A stretch of DNA of 64,000 nt from Cylindrobasidium torrendii FP15055 ss-10. Lineage: Eukaryota > Basidiomycota > Agaricomycetes > Agaricales > Physalacriaceae. Below, one piece after another: positions 23,801 to 35,038 of the stretch. The notes under the pieces are model-generated. The model saw only the letters and a list, made by a program, of their open reading frames with translations, was not told where the DNA came from and did not search any database. The stretch is taken from positions 147,421-211,420 of the forward strand of contig KN880449.1 in NCBI GenBank assembly GCA_000934385.1, given 5' to 3'. The translations under genes were made by a program, and so were the position numbers. How positions within the stretch are numbered: position 1 is the stretch's first letter; each line of letters starts with the position of its first letter.

Positions 23801-25102
23801 TCGCCAAGGCAGCGGAGACGTCTATGGGATCGTATGCACAAAACACTGGCACAATCTGGAAAAAGAGTCGCATCAGCCCTACAGCATGCACAGCCGTCGT
23901 CGAGGCTGTAAACATGCCGCAGGAGTTTGTGTCTAACAACCCGCATTTCGTTATCAACAAGACAGAATGGCTCTTTTGGTGCGTCGCCTGGCCTTGCCCC
24001 TGCATTGAGGTATTGACGTATAGAAGTCGTTACTTGTTAGTGAAGTGCCCCGCGGCAGTTGACCAGCCAACACCCAGGGGTGCAGGGCATGTCCCATTCG
24101 TGAGTATGGACCCAAAGCATCCTGCAACATTTGGCGCTAGAGAGATTCAAATTCCTCAACCCGGCTGGAAGGACAATATTGTCCTACAGGAGCGCCGTAA
24201 TGAGCTTCTCACCTCCAACGATGAGGTAGATTTCATCGACCAAGAGGTCTTCGAATTCCAGGACAATGGGAACGAGGTGCACATGATTTCAGATGGCGAC
24301 GACGATTATGATGATGATGATGGGACGAATGGCTTTATGGACGACGACGACGACTATGTGGTGTCCAGTAAGGGCAAGGCGAAGGCTGCCCCCGCACCCA
24401 AGGCTCCGCCGAAGAAGCCCACCAACGATTGGAAGCACAACCGTGACTACGTTGCTTCGGCCATCGAACGTCGCATGCCTCCACCAAACGAATCATCGAG
24501 CGGATCCCTACAAGCTGTTTCGAGAGAGCTGAAGTCAATGTTGAAGGAACAGAAGGCGGCATCAAGCTTGAAGGAGCTCGGGTGGTATCTTCCCGAAGAG
24601 TTCATCGACGATAACCTCTTTTCGTGGATTGTTGAGTTGCATTCTTTCGACCCAGATATCCCCATTGCAAAGGATATGAAGGCCAAGTACGTTCTTTCTT
24701 TTCTGCCATTGAACTCAGAGGTTTATGCGCTTGGTTAGAAGAGTCAACTCTATCATCTTCGAGATTCGTTTCCCCCCGACTTTCCCAATGTCCCCGCCCT
24801 TCTTCCGAATTCTTACTCCACGCTTCCTACCGTTCATTCATGGTGGAGGGGGGCACGTTACCGGTGGTGGGTCTATCTGTATGGACCTGCTCACAAGCAA
24901 TGGGTGGTTGCCCAGTTACAGCATTCCCGCTATCCTCTTGCAGATCAAGCTGGCCATTTCAAACTTGGAACCGCGGCCGGCACGGTTAGCGCAAAATTGG
25001 GATAAGGATTATCAGCCTGGGGAGGCGCTAGAGGGATACAAGAGGGCAGCTAATACACATGGCTGGACAGTGCCGGCGGGTTTCGACAAGCTTGTGCGTT
25101 AG
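20877..25102 (+). CDS. PARP catalytic domain fused to a UBE2Q-like E2 domain
   Basis: The N-terminus is disordered and nuclear-looking (ATPDIIVIDDTDSENEGG, then LSKRQRTTQ). A long middle region follows, with HYRPGLLRFSADDFCLSVSV, acidic tracts and a Cys-rich patch (CLICHNRL plus YVCDKNLC, about 22670-22755). The ADP-ribosyltransferase domain has the FHGSSMRNWHSI histidine motif near 23655 and the GDGVYLAKAAETS tyrosine motif near 23790, with INKTEWLFCRYLLV as the third strand. An acidic linker precedes a C-terminal E2-like fold with FPPTFPMSPPFFRILTPRF and the probable catalytic cysteine in GGGSICMDLLTSNGW near 24887, as in UBE2Q. At least ten introns are needed; the first removes 21000-21054. 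An upstream ATG at 20685 is possible. Mono-ADP-ribosylation coupled to ubiquitin transfer is inferred, not shown. Confidence 0.88.
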
Positions 25103-25515
25103 AGCAAGTTGAGAAGAGGATTGTGGGAAGGGCGCTCCTGCCAACTTGTAGATTTTTGCGGGCGTCGTCGTGGATCGAATGATGCGTTAGCAGTTACTAA
25201 ATGATATATCAATGTATAGATTATCTCGTAGATATGGGGGATGTGTTGAAGGGGTGGTCATACCAAAGTCTCGCTCAGGGGAGTTTTGGTGTAGTCTTGG
25301 GCCGGCCACCCAACTCTTTCGGTGACGCTTTGAGTCGTACAGCGTGCCATTCGTAACGGCATTGGTCTCAAGATGGAGTCATTAACACTCGTTGGGATGT
25401 CTTGGCCCACGCAGGACTCAAGTTTTATAGCAAGCCTGCGAAGATCACACAGCAAACCATCATCGAGCAAAAGAAAGTTATTCCATCCCATACTACAACA
25501 AATACAATTCCCGTT
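25103..25515. other. Convergent intergenic region
   Basis: The 3' ends of the PARP-E2 gene and the AP-1 beta gene face each other here. No coding or RNA feature is visible. Confidence 0.6.
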
Positions 25516-27858
25516 TCAGAACAACCCCAATAAATCATCCTGCTGGTTTTGTTGGTTCTGCGCTTGAGGCGCTGCTGGCGACATTACGCCTACCGACGGC
25601 GAGGTCACACCAGCCGGGGAAGGGCTCATCCCAAAGTCTAATCCACCAAGATTTCCAAACGCCGGACCGGCCGCTGAAGGCGCCTGTTGCGGCGTCGACT
25701 GCGCCCCGAATATTGACACTAAGTCATCCAATGGATTGCTCGACGTTCCAGACAAGATACTTGCCGCCGCGGGTGTCTGCGAGAACTGCGTCGCTGCCAG
25801 GCCAGATGGCTGACCATCTGTTGCTGGTGCGTCGTCGAAGTCACTATTGAGGGCGTAAGCAAGGGTAGTCAAGGATGCGGCGGTTGACGTACAGCAAGTT
25901 CTCGCTTTGCTGACCAGCAGCAACTGTTTGAAGCGCTTTTTGTGCTGAAGACCGCTCGTCTGCTTCGGCGCCCACGCTCTTGACTTTGTCGACACCAACC
26001 CGCCCTCGTCCCACGAAGGTTTCCGAAGGCTTGTGATATGCACTTGCCAGACTACCAATCTCGCCGAGGAGCTGCTCGAGCAGGCCTGCGGAGACTGTTG
26101 TTCGTGGTACCGAGATGAGTGGTCTTGGTGTAAGAATGACCGACTGGGGGAAAAAATTCAATTTACGGAGCACCAATTGAACTGTGTGACATACTTTGGC
26201 AGCGCCAGGATCTGTTGATAATAACCGCCAGTAGATGTATGCACGGTCCCGCACGTCTGGTGAGTCGCATTCCTTCGTAGCCGTGTTCAACACCTTCTGT
26301 ACAATACCCTGGGACGAGTCAGGTTTCTTGAGGAAAAGTTTCACGACCGCAGTGAGCGTTTGTAGCTGGACGGGATAGGATTCCTCGGTGAAGGTGTCGA
26401 CAAAAATACCAAGCAATTCATCGGCGTTGTCAATCTTGCTTGCATATTCGCCGATGATCCAGATGAGCGATGCCTTCGCCTCCGGCTCATCGAGTTCGTC
26501 AAGGTTGGAGCATAATGTAGGGATAATGCCCTCATAGGTGGAGGGATATTTACGGAAGATGTCCTTCATCACGACAACGGCCTCCTGAACGACGTAGCTG
26601 ACGCGGGTGGCAATGAGGTCGAGGAGAACGTTAACGCAGCGCTCGGCGGCACCATCAATCTTGACTGCAGTCTGGCCAATAGCTTTGATGCTTTTGCGAA
26701 CGAAGTCGACGTCAACTTCAGAGGCGTATCTTGGGAACGTCAGGGTAGTAAAAGGATATGGGGATGGTCTCACTCCTTCAGTTCACTGAGCAACGCGTCC
26801 ACATTGTTCTCACCGGCTAGGCGAACCATGATATCCAACTTCTCAACCTTGACATAAAGCGGGTCGTTGTATTTGCAGAAAAAGACGCGCATTTCGTTTT
26901 GCAGGATGTCTGGTCGTTTCTGGAGCAGGAGATTGACGTTGCGGAGTGCAACCCACTGGACTTCTGGCGGGGAGGAAAGGAGGGTGACCAGTGGTGGAGC
27001 CATCTTGCGGACGAGTTGCTTGACAAGCTCTTCACGGCGAACCCCGCGCATGTGGATCATAATGACCTTGACGGCTGCGAGGACGACGGAACCGTTGGCG
27101 TGCTGGAACTGGGGAACGACGCGCTCGCAGATGTGCTCGCTCTCTTTGTCATCCTGAGCTTCGTAGCGGGCAAGTGCAGAGAGAATGGCTACTCGACCCC
27201 ATTCGGAGCATTCGTTGAGAGCGACGAGGAGTTTGGAGAGTGTGCCAGCTGATATGACGAACACTGCTGGGTCTTGGTCGGAAGTGGAGGCAGTAGTAGC
27301 AGACGCGTGGATGTCAGAAAGGGCGGCAACGGTGTTGGCGACGACCATCGGATTGCTGTCTCCAATCATCTCGTGCAGCTGTTCCAAAAAGCCATTCTCT
27401 ATCACCAGCTCGGGCTTCAGATCGTACAACTTTGCCACGCATAACGCCGCCGTCTTGCGCACGTACGGGTTCTCATCCCGCAGGCACTTTTGGAGTGGGT
27501 CGCATAGATAATCGATGATCTTCTCCGCGCGCAGGATACCCATTGTCCGGATCGCTAACGCGCGCACAAGCGGGTTTGGGTCGTCCGTGTCCTTGACAAA
27601 CGTGTTGACGGCGAGAATAACGAGTTCTGGTTGTGTTTTGGCATAGTTCATCAGATACAGATACACCAATTTCTTCTGCTCGAGGTCGTCGGTCTGCATG
27701 TTCTTGAGCACGTCGGGGAAGAGTCCGCTAACATCCTTTCCAACGGTCATCGACGCGATAGTGCGCTTGATGGCATCCTTCCGTTTGTCGCGGTATTCAC
27801 TGTTCAGGTCAACGCTCAGCTCGTAATTCTCGCCCTTGCGCGGCCCGCGGACACTCAT
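25516..27858 (-). CDS. APL2: AP-1 complex subunit beta (beta-adaptin)
   Basis: The large beta subunit of a clathrin adaptor complex acting at the trans-Golgi network and endosomes. It starts [20 protein letters not shown] and shows the adaptin N-terminal HEAT trunk: [57 protein letters not shown] and [20 protein letters not shown]. After the intron near 26770 it continues with [31 protein letters not shown] and a hinge rich in Ala, Pro and Gln. It ends DDLLGLF, a clathrin-box-like element, with no appendage (ear) domain, as in other fungal AP-1 beta chains. About 725 residues, four or five introns. AP-2 beta is the alternative, but the tail and length favour AP-1. Confidence 0.93.
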
Positions 27859-28252
27859 GATGATGGCGATGGCAGCAGTTAAAGTGAGACCACGTGTGGG
27901 ACGCGATCAATGATGGTTTGGCGAACTTCACTTAAGCTCAGTGGTCCAAAAGGTCGACCAGAAATCCCTGTGCAGTGTCCTGAGAGGGCGTAGAAATACT
28001 CATTAACCTAAAATAGCCTAAAATAAAGTGCCCATACAAGCCAGGTACATTGTTTCAGTATCGTCTAAGCAGCATTTTTCGGTGGCAGCGCTGTATTCAC
28101 TTCATTTGGGCTCGGACAATAGAAGTTAGAGCGGCCGCATATGTAAGTAGAATTTCAACGCATTCTCAGAGACGTATCGCTCTAGCCGCACGAACGCCCA
28201 TGAATTTCTAATCACATCCAACCTTGAAGTTCTCTCTGCGAGGTTGAGTCGT
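27859..28252. other. Intergenic region upstream of APL2
   Basis: Promoter region of APL2 and 3' flank of the next leftward gene. A short repeat (CCTAAAATAG/CCTAAAATAA) lies near 28007-28025. An alternative terminal exon of the neighbouring gene would extend into it as far as 28126. Confidence 0.5.
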
Positions 28253-29575
28253 TCAGCAGTCGCCCATCCAATTTTCAGACGCGTCCCCCTGATGGTCAGG
28301 CACTCCAAAAGCAGTCTCAACTAGAGAGAGAATTCTCAATTCTATGAATAACAAAAGACGCCATCATAAACGTACTTTTCACGGATACGTTAGATAGAAA
28401 ACGCACATGCAATTTGTCCTTTTTGAGATCCCTACGAGACTCGCGTTTGCTAATAGAGGACGTCGCCGTAGCGTCGGAATGCGCGCGCTTGGGTTTGGCA
28501 GGATGCTTCTGGAATTGCATGAGAGCTTGTAGGCGGGCGCGCGTCGGTGATTGGAGGTTTCGGCCACGCTGCTCGGGCTTGACGTCGCCATCGAGAGGGT
28601 AAGCAGAGCTCTGGGACAATGGAATCGGCATTGGCTGTGTCCTATGGCTACCTGGAGCATTTGCGAGGGACGCTGGAGGATGCTTTACAGAACCATCCCT
28701 TTTGATAACTTGTAAGCGATCCGGCACACATATTCAATATCTTTACGCACCGAGACGCATCCCTCTTTCCGTCATACTTGGAGCCTTCCCTCTGTAGTGG
28801 AAGGGATGGTGGTTGTGGTGGACTGGATGCATACATTTCGTTGAGATCATCAACCCAGCTTGGTTGACGCTCTGCCATTTTTGCGATGGGAAATTCTTCT
28901 CCAGACGAGATAGAGGACAATATACCATCCATGTCATTCCCCTTGAGTGTAGCTTGGTTTTCTACAGCTCCCATTAGAGGCGTAAGTTCCTTGCAGGGTT
29001 TACAAGTGATATTTCGCGAACCATCACGGCTTTCGAGTTGATAATCAGGTGGCGGCGGGGAAAGACCAAAAGGTTGGGGGAGAGCGCCAAAGTGCTCATC
29101 TACCTGTGCTCTTCGGGACGCCAGGGACATGGGGCCAGTTCCTCGCCACAGCTTTTGGGACGCCCATAGGGAATCAAATCGCGATCCAGCAGCAGGATAA
29201 ACTCGCCAGCGACCCACTGGTCTAAGTGAGTTCAGAAACTGCATAAAATCGTGGTCCATCTAGTGAGCACTGTCAGTTGGCGTATTCAATGTCGGCTGCA
29301 TCACAGCACTGGCTTACCAGCCCAAGCTGTTGCTGGCATCTCTCAATCCGCATGTACGGGCCATAAGCAAGAAAACGATCTGGGTTGTTTTGCAGCTCGG
29401 CTATTTGCCTCAATGTTTTGTCGATTTTTGAGATTTTTGCCTGCATATCGCTGCACGGAGCAGTATCCTCATCATCATCCATGCGATGATGGACAACAAT
29501 GAGGGTGTACGGTGGTGCACCTACGGGGTACAGAACATTGTCCTGTGGTAAATTGACACCTTGATCAAATGCCAT
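28253..29575 (-). CDS. Conserved-looking protein of unknown function
   Basis: I do not recognise this protein. It starts MAFDQGVNLPQDNVLYPVGA and has a short N-terminal domain with PPYTLIVVHHRMDDDED, then a probable coiled coil (DMQAKISKIDKTLRQIAELQ), then IERCQQQLGL joined by a 58 bp intron to MDHDFMQFLNSLRPVGRW. The middle is Pro- and Ser-rich and disordered (LPQPFGLSPPPPDYQLES, ASSPPQPPSLPL). The C-terminal third is basic (RARLQALMQFQKHPAKPKR, SKRESRRDLKKDKLH). Two further introns are clear or likely. The last splice is ambiguous: using the donor GTACGT near 28375 gives a stop at 28253, while reading other exons gives a stop at 28126. The basic tail suggests a nuclear or RNA-associated role, but that is only a guess. 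Confidence 0.6.
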
Positions 29576-30277
29576 GGTGCGATACACTGTCGGGCAAAGA
29601 CGATTTAACGGTGACCGTAAAGAGGAAACACCGAGGAAATCACACAATACGGATGCGATCAACTCGAATTCGCCGCCACATGCAACACGTGCTGGAGTCT
29701 GCTTGGACCGCAACGCTCATCACATCCTCAGATTCCAGGAATGGCGAAGCACATAATGTGATTCTGAATTTCCTCTAACAAGAACCAGAACCCCAAATAT
29801 CTGATGCATGATGACAGTGGACTACCCCGATTCTGAGGACAGCCAGACCACAGCTGAAAGTGAACATCTCCAGCAAGCTAATCACAATGAACTGAACTAT
29901 GTCATGTCCATGATGCGACCATGATACGACCGGATCTCTTACACGCGTTTGCAGCGCGCACACGGTCTCGTGCTTCCCAGCGAAACCGTTTCGCGAGCTA
30001 TCCTACGCGTTTAACGGGCTGGATGCACGCCTCCCACTTCAGATACCTTTATTGAGTAGCATTTCGATGTTGCAGGGATCGCAGAAGGCAGCGGAATGGC
30101 AAGGGTTGGGTCAGCACGTTTCTGCCTCATGGGCGGTGGTACAAAAGCCCTGACCCGCGACGCGACGCGAATCATTTTGCTTCTCTCGTTCGTGCATCCA
30201 CAACCTCATCCACTCTGAAGTCCTTCTTCGTTCTGTATCAACGTTCTCTTCAGAGCTTCAGCTCATCCTTACCACGG
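29576..30277. other. Divergent intergenic region, 0.7 kb
   Basis: Shared promoter region between the leftward unknown gene and the rightward coiled-coil membrane protein. Nothing else is visible. Confidence 0.55.
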
Positions 30278-31593
30278 ATGCCTCGACTTCCCAGCATTCT
30301 GTTTCTCGGGGCGGGCGTGGTGCTGGCGGCAGCGTCGGCATTATGGCAACGGACGGAACTTGGTGGGCTGGAAAAACAGCTAGAGGAGGAGCGGAGGCGG
30401 CAGAGGGACGCAAAGCGCGCGGCGGAGCAGACAGAGAACGATTTGCAGGCGTGCCGGTATGAACTGGAGCAGGCGCGGCGAGCACGCAACCAACTGGAAG
30501 AGGAGGCGCGGATTGTGAAGAAGGAAGTCGCGCGGTTATCCGAAACGCAGGCGCTAACGATGGCGCTGCTCCACTCGCGCACCGAAGAGCTCACAGCGGC
30601 AGAGGCGTATCTCAACAAGGCCGACGCGACCTCTGAAGCGGAGATCGTCGACGAACTTGATGCCCTCAACGTAGAAATTCTGCAGACGGCAGCGACGATG
30701 GCCGAGACGTTTACGTTTGGAAGGTCTGAAGGCTCCGAGGAGCTGCGGCGCGCGGCGGACAACGAAGTGGTCAACACGCTGGGGACGCGCATGATAGATC
30801 TTCTCCAGAAAAGCACACATAATGAGGATCCTCTGGCCGTCCAGATTGCTCTGCAAGCTGTGCTGTGTGCGTATATGGAGTGGATCATCACTTCGTGGTA
30901 CTTCGAGGGCAAGGAAGGGGATACGTTGCTCGGTGACATTTACAATGCCATCCTCGAGACCGGTGAGCTTTAAGTCATTGCATTTCCTCACAGTCATCTA
31001 ACTATTGGCGTTCAGAAGATCAGTCTATAGCCGGTCGCTGGCGCGCGCTAACGCGCAAGTACGCGGTGCAGACCTTTGCGCACGGCAGCTCGGATATCCA
31101 TCAACAGCTCGTCGACGTCGTGATGGAGAACTTGGTGAATGTTCTCATCAGCGCTGGCTTGGACTCGGACACAGAACAAATCAGCGAGTCCGTCGTTGCT
31201 CAATTCACCGGTCACACGTCCGAGATGGTCAAAAGGGCCGCACACCTCAACTGGCTCATGGGCCAAACGATTACGTCCTGCGAGCTCGCGCCTTTGTATT
31301 TGGTACCAGACAACCCTTTTGACGAGGAGTTTATGGAGGACACCTTCGGTCAGGGCCCTGAGAATCCTGACGAGCTGATTCTCTGCACGACGGATCTAGG
31401 GTTGGCGAGGTCAGAGCGACTGGCCGACGGGAACTGGCAAAAGCTGGTACTCAAAAAACCCAGAGTGACTCTCCTATCCGGAGTCAATCCTCCAGAAAAT
31501 GTGGCGGAAACGGCGAAGGCTCAGCAGGGGCATGCGGCTGAGCTCGAGCGCCGGCCCGAGCCGTCGACTGAGGTTAGCGAATTCTCTATGTAG
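30278..31593 (+). CDS. Membrane-anchored coiled-coil protein of unknown function
   Basis: A two-exon gene; an intron of about 53 bp (GTGAGC near 30962 to CAG near 31016) joins ETG to EDQSIAGRWRALTRKYAVQT. The product begins with one transmembrane segment (SILFLGAGVVLAAASALW), followed by an about 100-residue coiled coil rich in Glu, Arg and Gln (LGGLEKQLEEERRRQRDAKR onward). It then has a helical globular domain (ALQAVLCAYMEWIITSWYFE, IHQQLVDVVMENLVNVLISA, HLNWLMGQTITSCELAPLYL). About 415 residues. It resembles the lineage-type hypothetical proteins seen across agaricomycetes; I assign no function. Single-pass anchoring with a cytosolic coiled coil is inferred from composition. Confidence 0.8.
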
Positions 31594-32754
31594 CTATGCA
31601 AAATTTCTGTATGTATGTAACTCTATGATCGTAGTGTATGTTCTGTATGCGCCGTAATTCTCAATCAAATGGCTTTTTATTGTCACTGTATCTTTCTAAC
31701 GCTGCCCGGCGATACTAGACTCTTTGATAGAAGAAAATTAGCGGCCTTGATTCTGAAAGTCGAACGTTGAACTGTCAGGTTGGCACGCGTAAGTAGACCT
31801 CATTTGAGACCCCTGCGAGTAAATAGACATGGGTAGGAGGCCGATAATTAATGGTCGGGTTCTTGGTCGACTCCGATGCTAACTTCTGTGGGGGAGAACC
31901 CATAGCAGCGGCTCATCCAAAAGGAAAGGACTCCAGAGGTCGGTTGGACACACATCAAGCGCCATTGTTCAAGGCACGTGCAATCGGTGGCGTTCGGCCA
32001 TCACGGCAACGTCAATGCTCAAGCGCCCAGTGCTCAAGCGCTCTTTGCTCTGAGCTCGGTACTAACAGTGGAAACAGGTACCAAGTCCCGACATATCCCA
32101 CAACGAGGCCGATGTGTCAACCCTTTAGGTGATTTGTAGTGCGCTCATGTTCTCTCCGTTTGGTTCGTGTAAATAGGTTGTGTCCAACAAGTTCTCCCTC
32201 GATTCTCCTCCTCAAACCACGAAGGAAATCGAAAGCTGGGAATGTTTATTTGCGTCAGGGTCTGGCGAGGGCGCACTGTCAAAATTGAGTGCGCTCAAAC
32301 TTTCAGCAGTAGGTACAACTCTTTATAAGTGAGTCTGCTTTTCTGTTTGCTTCGACGCTGCGATGGCCTGTGCGTATGGTTCTGATTATATGGTGTTCTC
32401 TTTCGAATATATATAACCTTCATCGTCTGCAAAGTGCCGGATATTTGTATCAAATGTTGATGCCATTCCGAAAAGGAAAGGTATGTTCACCTATGTTCAC
32501 CAGGAGTCTGCCCTGGACTTGAAATTGGAACGGAACGGCCCATAGATACACTTGAATTCCTTGATGAATCTGGACGCTCAAACTTGCGATATCTACTTCC
32601 TAGAGTAGGTGTCGATAATTAAGGATGCTTCCGAGACGGATGCCACATGTTAGCCGAACCGGGTCGATCAATCACGCTTCCCCACACTCCTCACCACCAC
32701 AACGGAGACCCGGGAAGAGTATAAAAGCAGCTGCCTCTGCTCCTGCGATCTGCG
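31594..32754. other. 1.2 kb intergenic region
   Basis: No supported gene. A short local direct repeat (GCTCAAGCGC appears twice near 32015-32045) is seen. The right end holds the carnitine acetyltransferase promoter with a TATA box at 32720. Confidence 0.55.
32720..32727 (+). promoter_or_regulatory. TATA box very close to the first CAT2 start codon
   Basis: TATAAAAG begins only 35 bp before the first in-frame ATG (32755) and about 70 bp before the second (32791). Transcripts starting about 30 bp downstream would have almost no leader before the first ATG, which favours some initiation at the second one. Confidence 0.45.
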
Positions 32755-34796
32755 ATGATCCCCCGCAGTGCTGTCCGACGATTCAGGACCATGAAGAGCG
32801 TACTACCGCAGAGGACGCAGTCCTATGTACGCCCAGCCGACTGGAAGCACGTCGCGCCGGGCAACGCGTCGACACAGATGAAATTACCCAAACTTCCTGT
32901 TCCCGCTCTTCCAGACACTTTGGCAAAGCTTTCCGACAGTCTCAAACCGATTGCGTGGACGCCGGAAGAGTTCGCAGCCGTGCAGAGCAAAATCGAGCAG
33001 TTTGGCAAGCCCGGGGGAATTGGCGAAGTGTTGCAACAGCGGTTAAAGGAGCGCGAGGCAACGACGGAGCATTGGTTAGAAGAGTGGTGGGACGATGGTG
33101 GATACCTTGGATATCGCGACTCTGTGCGTTTCCAGCCAAAAGCAACCCTACACTTTCTGACGCAGCTTAGGTCGTGATTAACGTTTCGTACTACTATGGA
33201 TTCGATGCGCACCCTTCACATCTACCTCAAAGACCTGCCGCTCGTGCTGCAGCCATTGCTCGGGGTGCCATGCTTTTCCGCCAATTGCTCAAGACTGGTC
33301 AGCTCAAGCCCGAGGGCACGAAGGAGGGGCCATTTTGCATGGATACCTACCGCTGGATGTTCGACTGCTGTCGTATTCCCGGTCCGAAGGGCTTGGACTG
33401 GAGTGTGACCTACGCGAACCCCGAAGACGACGGTACCACAGGCCACATCATTGTCTTCCGGCACAACAAGCCATGGAAGGTCACTGTCACGGACAACGGG
33501 CGCATTCTGAGTACAGAGGAAATCGAAAGGTGGATGCTTCACTAACACGTCCCTCTTGTCTAACAACTCGTAGGCAAATACAGCACATCTACGATAATAC
33601 TACGTCCCTCGGGCCCGGTGTAGGCGTCCTACCCGCGTCGAACCGCGACGTTTGGGCCGAGGATTTCCTGGACCTATCTTCTTCTATCAACAATATCGAC
33701 ATCGTACAAGATATCCACTCTGCCGCATTTACCATCAGCCTCGACAGCGCTGCGCCCTCTAATGCTGTTGATCACAGCCGGTTCCTCTGGCACGGTCACA
33801 TGGAAGGAAACAGGCCTGCCGGTCTGCAGAACCGCTGGGTGGACAAACCAGTCCAGTTCATTGTTTATGACAACATGTACGCAGGCATTATGGGTGAGCA
33901 CTCCATCATGGACGGCACACCGACCGCACGCATGTGCGACGACGTCCTGAACTGGATCGCGGACCCTAAATGGGATCATGGCACACCGTCTGGCGCGTCC
34001 TACACCCCCAAAGCGATGGAATGGGAGATGACACCGGTCATCATCAATGCCATCGACAAGGCGAACGGTGCAGCACGCAAGCTCATTCAGGATCAGGAGC
34101 TGAGTTACTATCTCACCGCGTACGGCAAAGCCGCCATCAAGAAGTTCGGCGTGAGCCCCGACTCTTGGGCGCAGATGCTCATTCAACTGGCGTACCGTCG
34201 GCTTATTGGGGATGCGCAGCGGACTGGAGGAACGTATGAGGCTGCAACGACGCGCAAGTTCTGGAAAGGCCGCACAGAAGCTATCCGCGTTGTAACTAAA
34301 GAGAGCGACGCGTTTATTGCAGCCATGGATGACCCCAGCAAGACAAAGGACGAGCGCAAGGCGTTACTGGCGGCAGCAGCGAAGAAACATATTGGGTTGG
34401 CGAAGGCGGCAGGGTCTGGTCAGGGCATTGATAGGCATATTTATGGCCTGAAGAAGCTGGTGCAGGAGGGCGAGGATGCTCCAGAGCTATTCAGCGATCC
34501 CGTGCTTGCACGATCGACCAACTGGGTATTGAGTACCAGTGCAGTCTTCTCTGCGCATTTCCCCGTCTATGGCTGGGGAGAGGTCGTACCTGACGGCTTT
34601 GGTGTTGCCTACATGACCGGATACGATGGTGCGAGTCTTGGTTTTTTTTTTCAGCCCAGACTAACACTCTGTAGACCGTCTGCAGTTCACGGTCACATCG
34701 AGAACAGAGATGCCAAACAAGAAGTTTGTTGAGGAATTGGCGCGTGCGGCGGACGATCTGTATGCATTGTTCGACTCGCCAATCTCCAAGCTGTAG
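32755..34796 (+). CDS. CAT2: Carnitine O-acetyltransferase, mitochondrial and peroxisomal signals
   Basis: Interconverts acetyl-CoA and acetyl-carnitine to move acetyl units between peroxisome, cytosol and mitochondrion. The N-terminus MIPRSAVRRFRTMKSVLPQR is a basic presequence. The core shows LPVPALPDTLAKLSDSLKP, SYYYGFDAHPS, FCMDTYRWMFDCCRIPG, the catalytic histidine in YAGIMGEHSIMDGTP, and AYRRLIGDAQRTGGTYEAAT, TEAIRVVTKESDAF and FPVYGWGEVVPDGFGVAYM. The last three residues are SKL, a textbook peroxisomal PTS1. Three introns are clear (33124-33170, 33530-33573, about 34629-34673). About 630 residues, usual for the family. A second in-frame ATG at 32791 would drop most of the presequence, giving a possible dual-targeting scheme like yeast Cat2. 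Confidence 0.94.
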
Positions 34797-35038
34797 ACGA
34801 TGTACAATAATCTGATAATAATTACCAGAAGCTTCAAAGCTGTGCATTATTATGGACCCACAATCAGGGCGGTGCCTGATTGTCTATCTTATCCGATAAA
34901 TTTTCTCTCGCAGAACCTCGCAGGACTTCGCTTAATCCTAAGCTGCGGTGCTCAGCCCGCACATATAAGAGCCATACCAAGCGAGGCGGAAGCTCTCAGT
35001 TTCTTGCTCCCAAGTTCCTTTCTCCTTCTCTCGTCGAC

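Noticed and set aside
30250..30939. Long minus-strand frame opposite the coiled-coil gene
   Set aside because: It is a Ser/Arg-rich shadow of the plus-strand Glu/Ala/Arg-rich coiled coil, which has a clear start, a transmembrane segment and a splice to a second exon.
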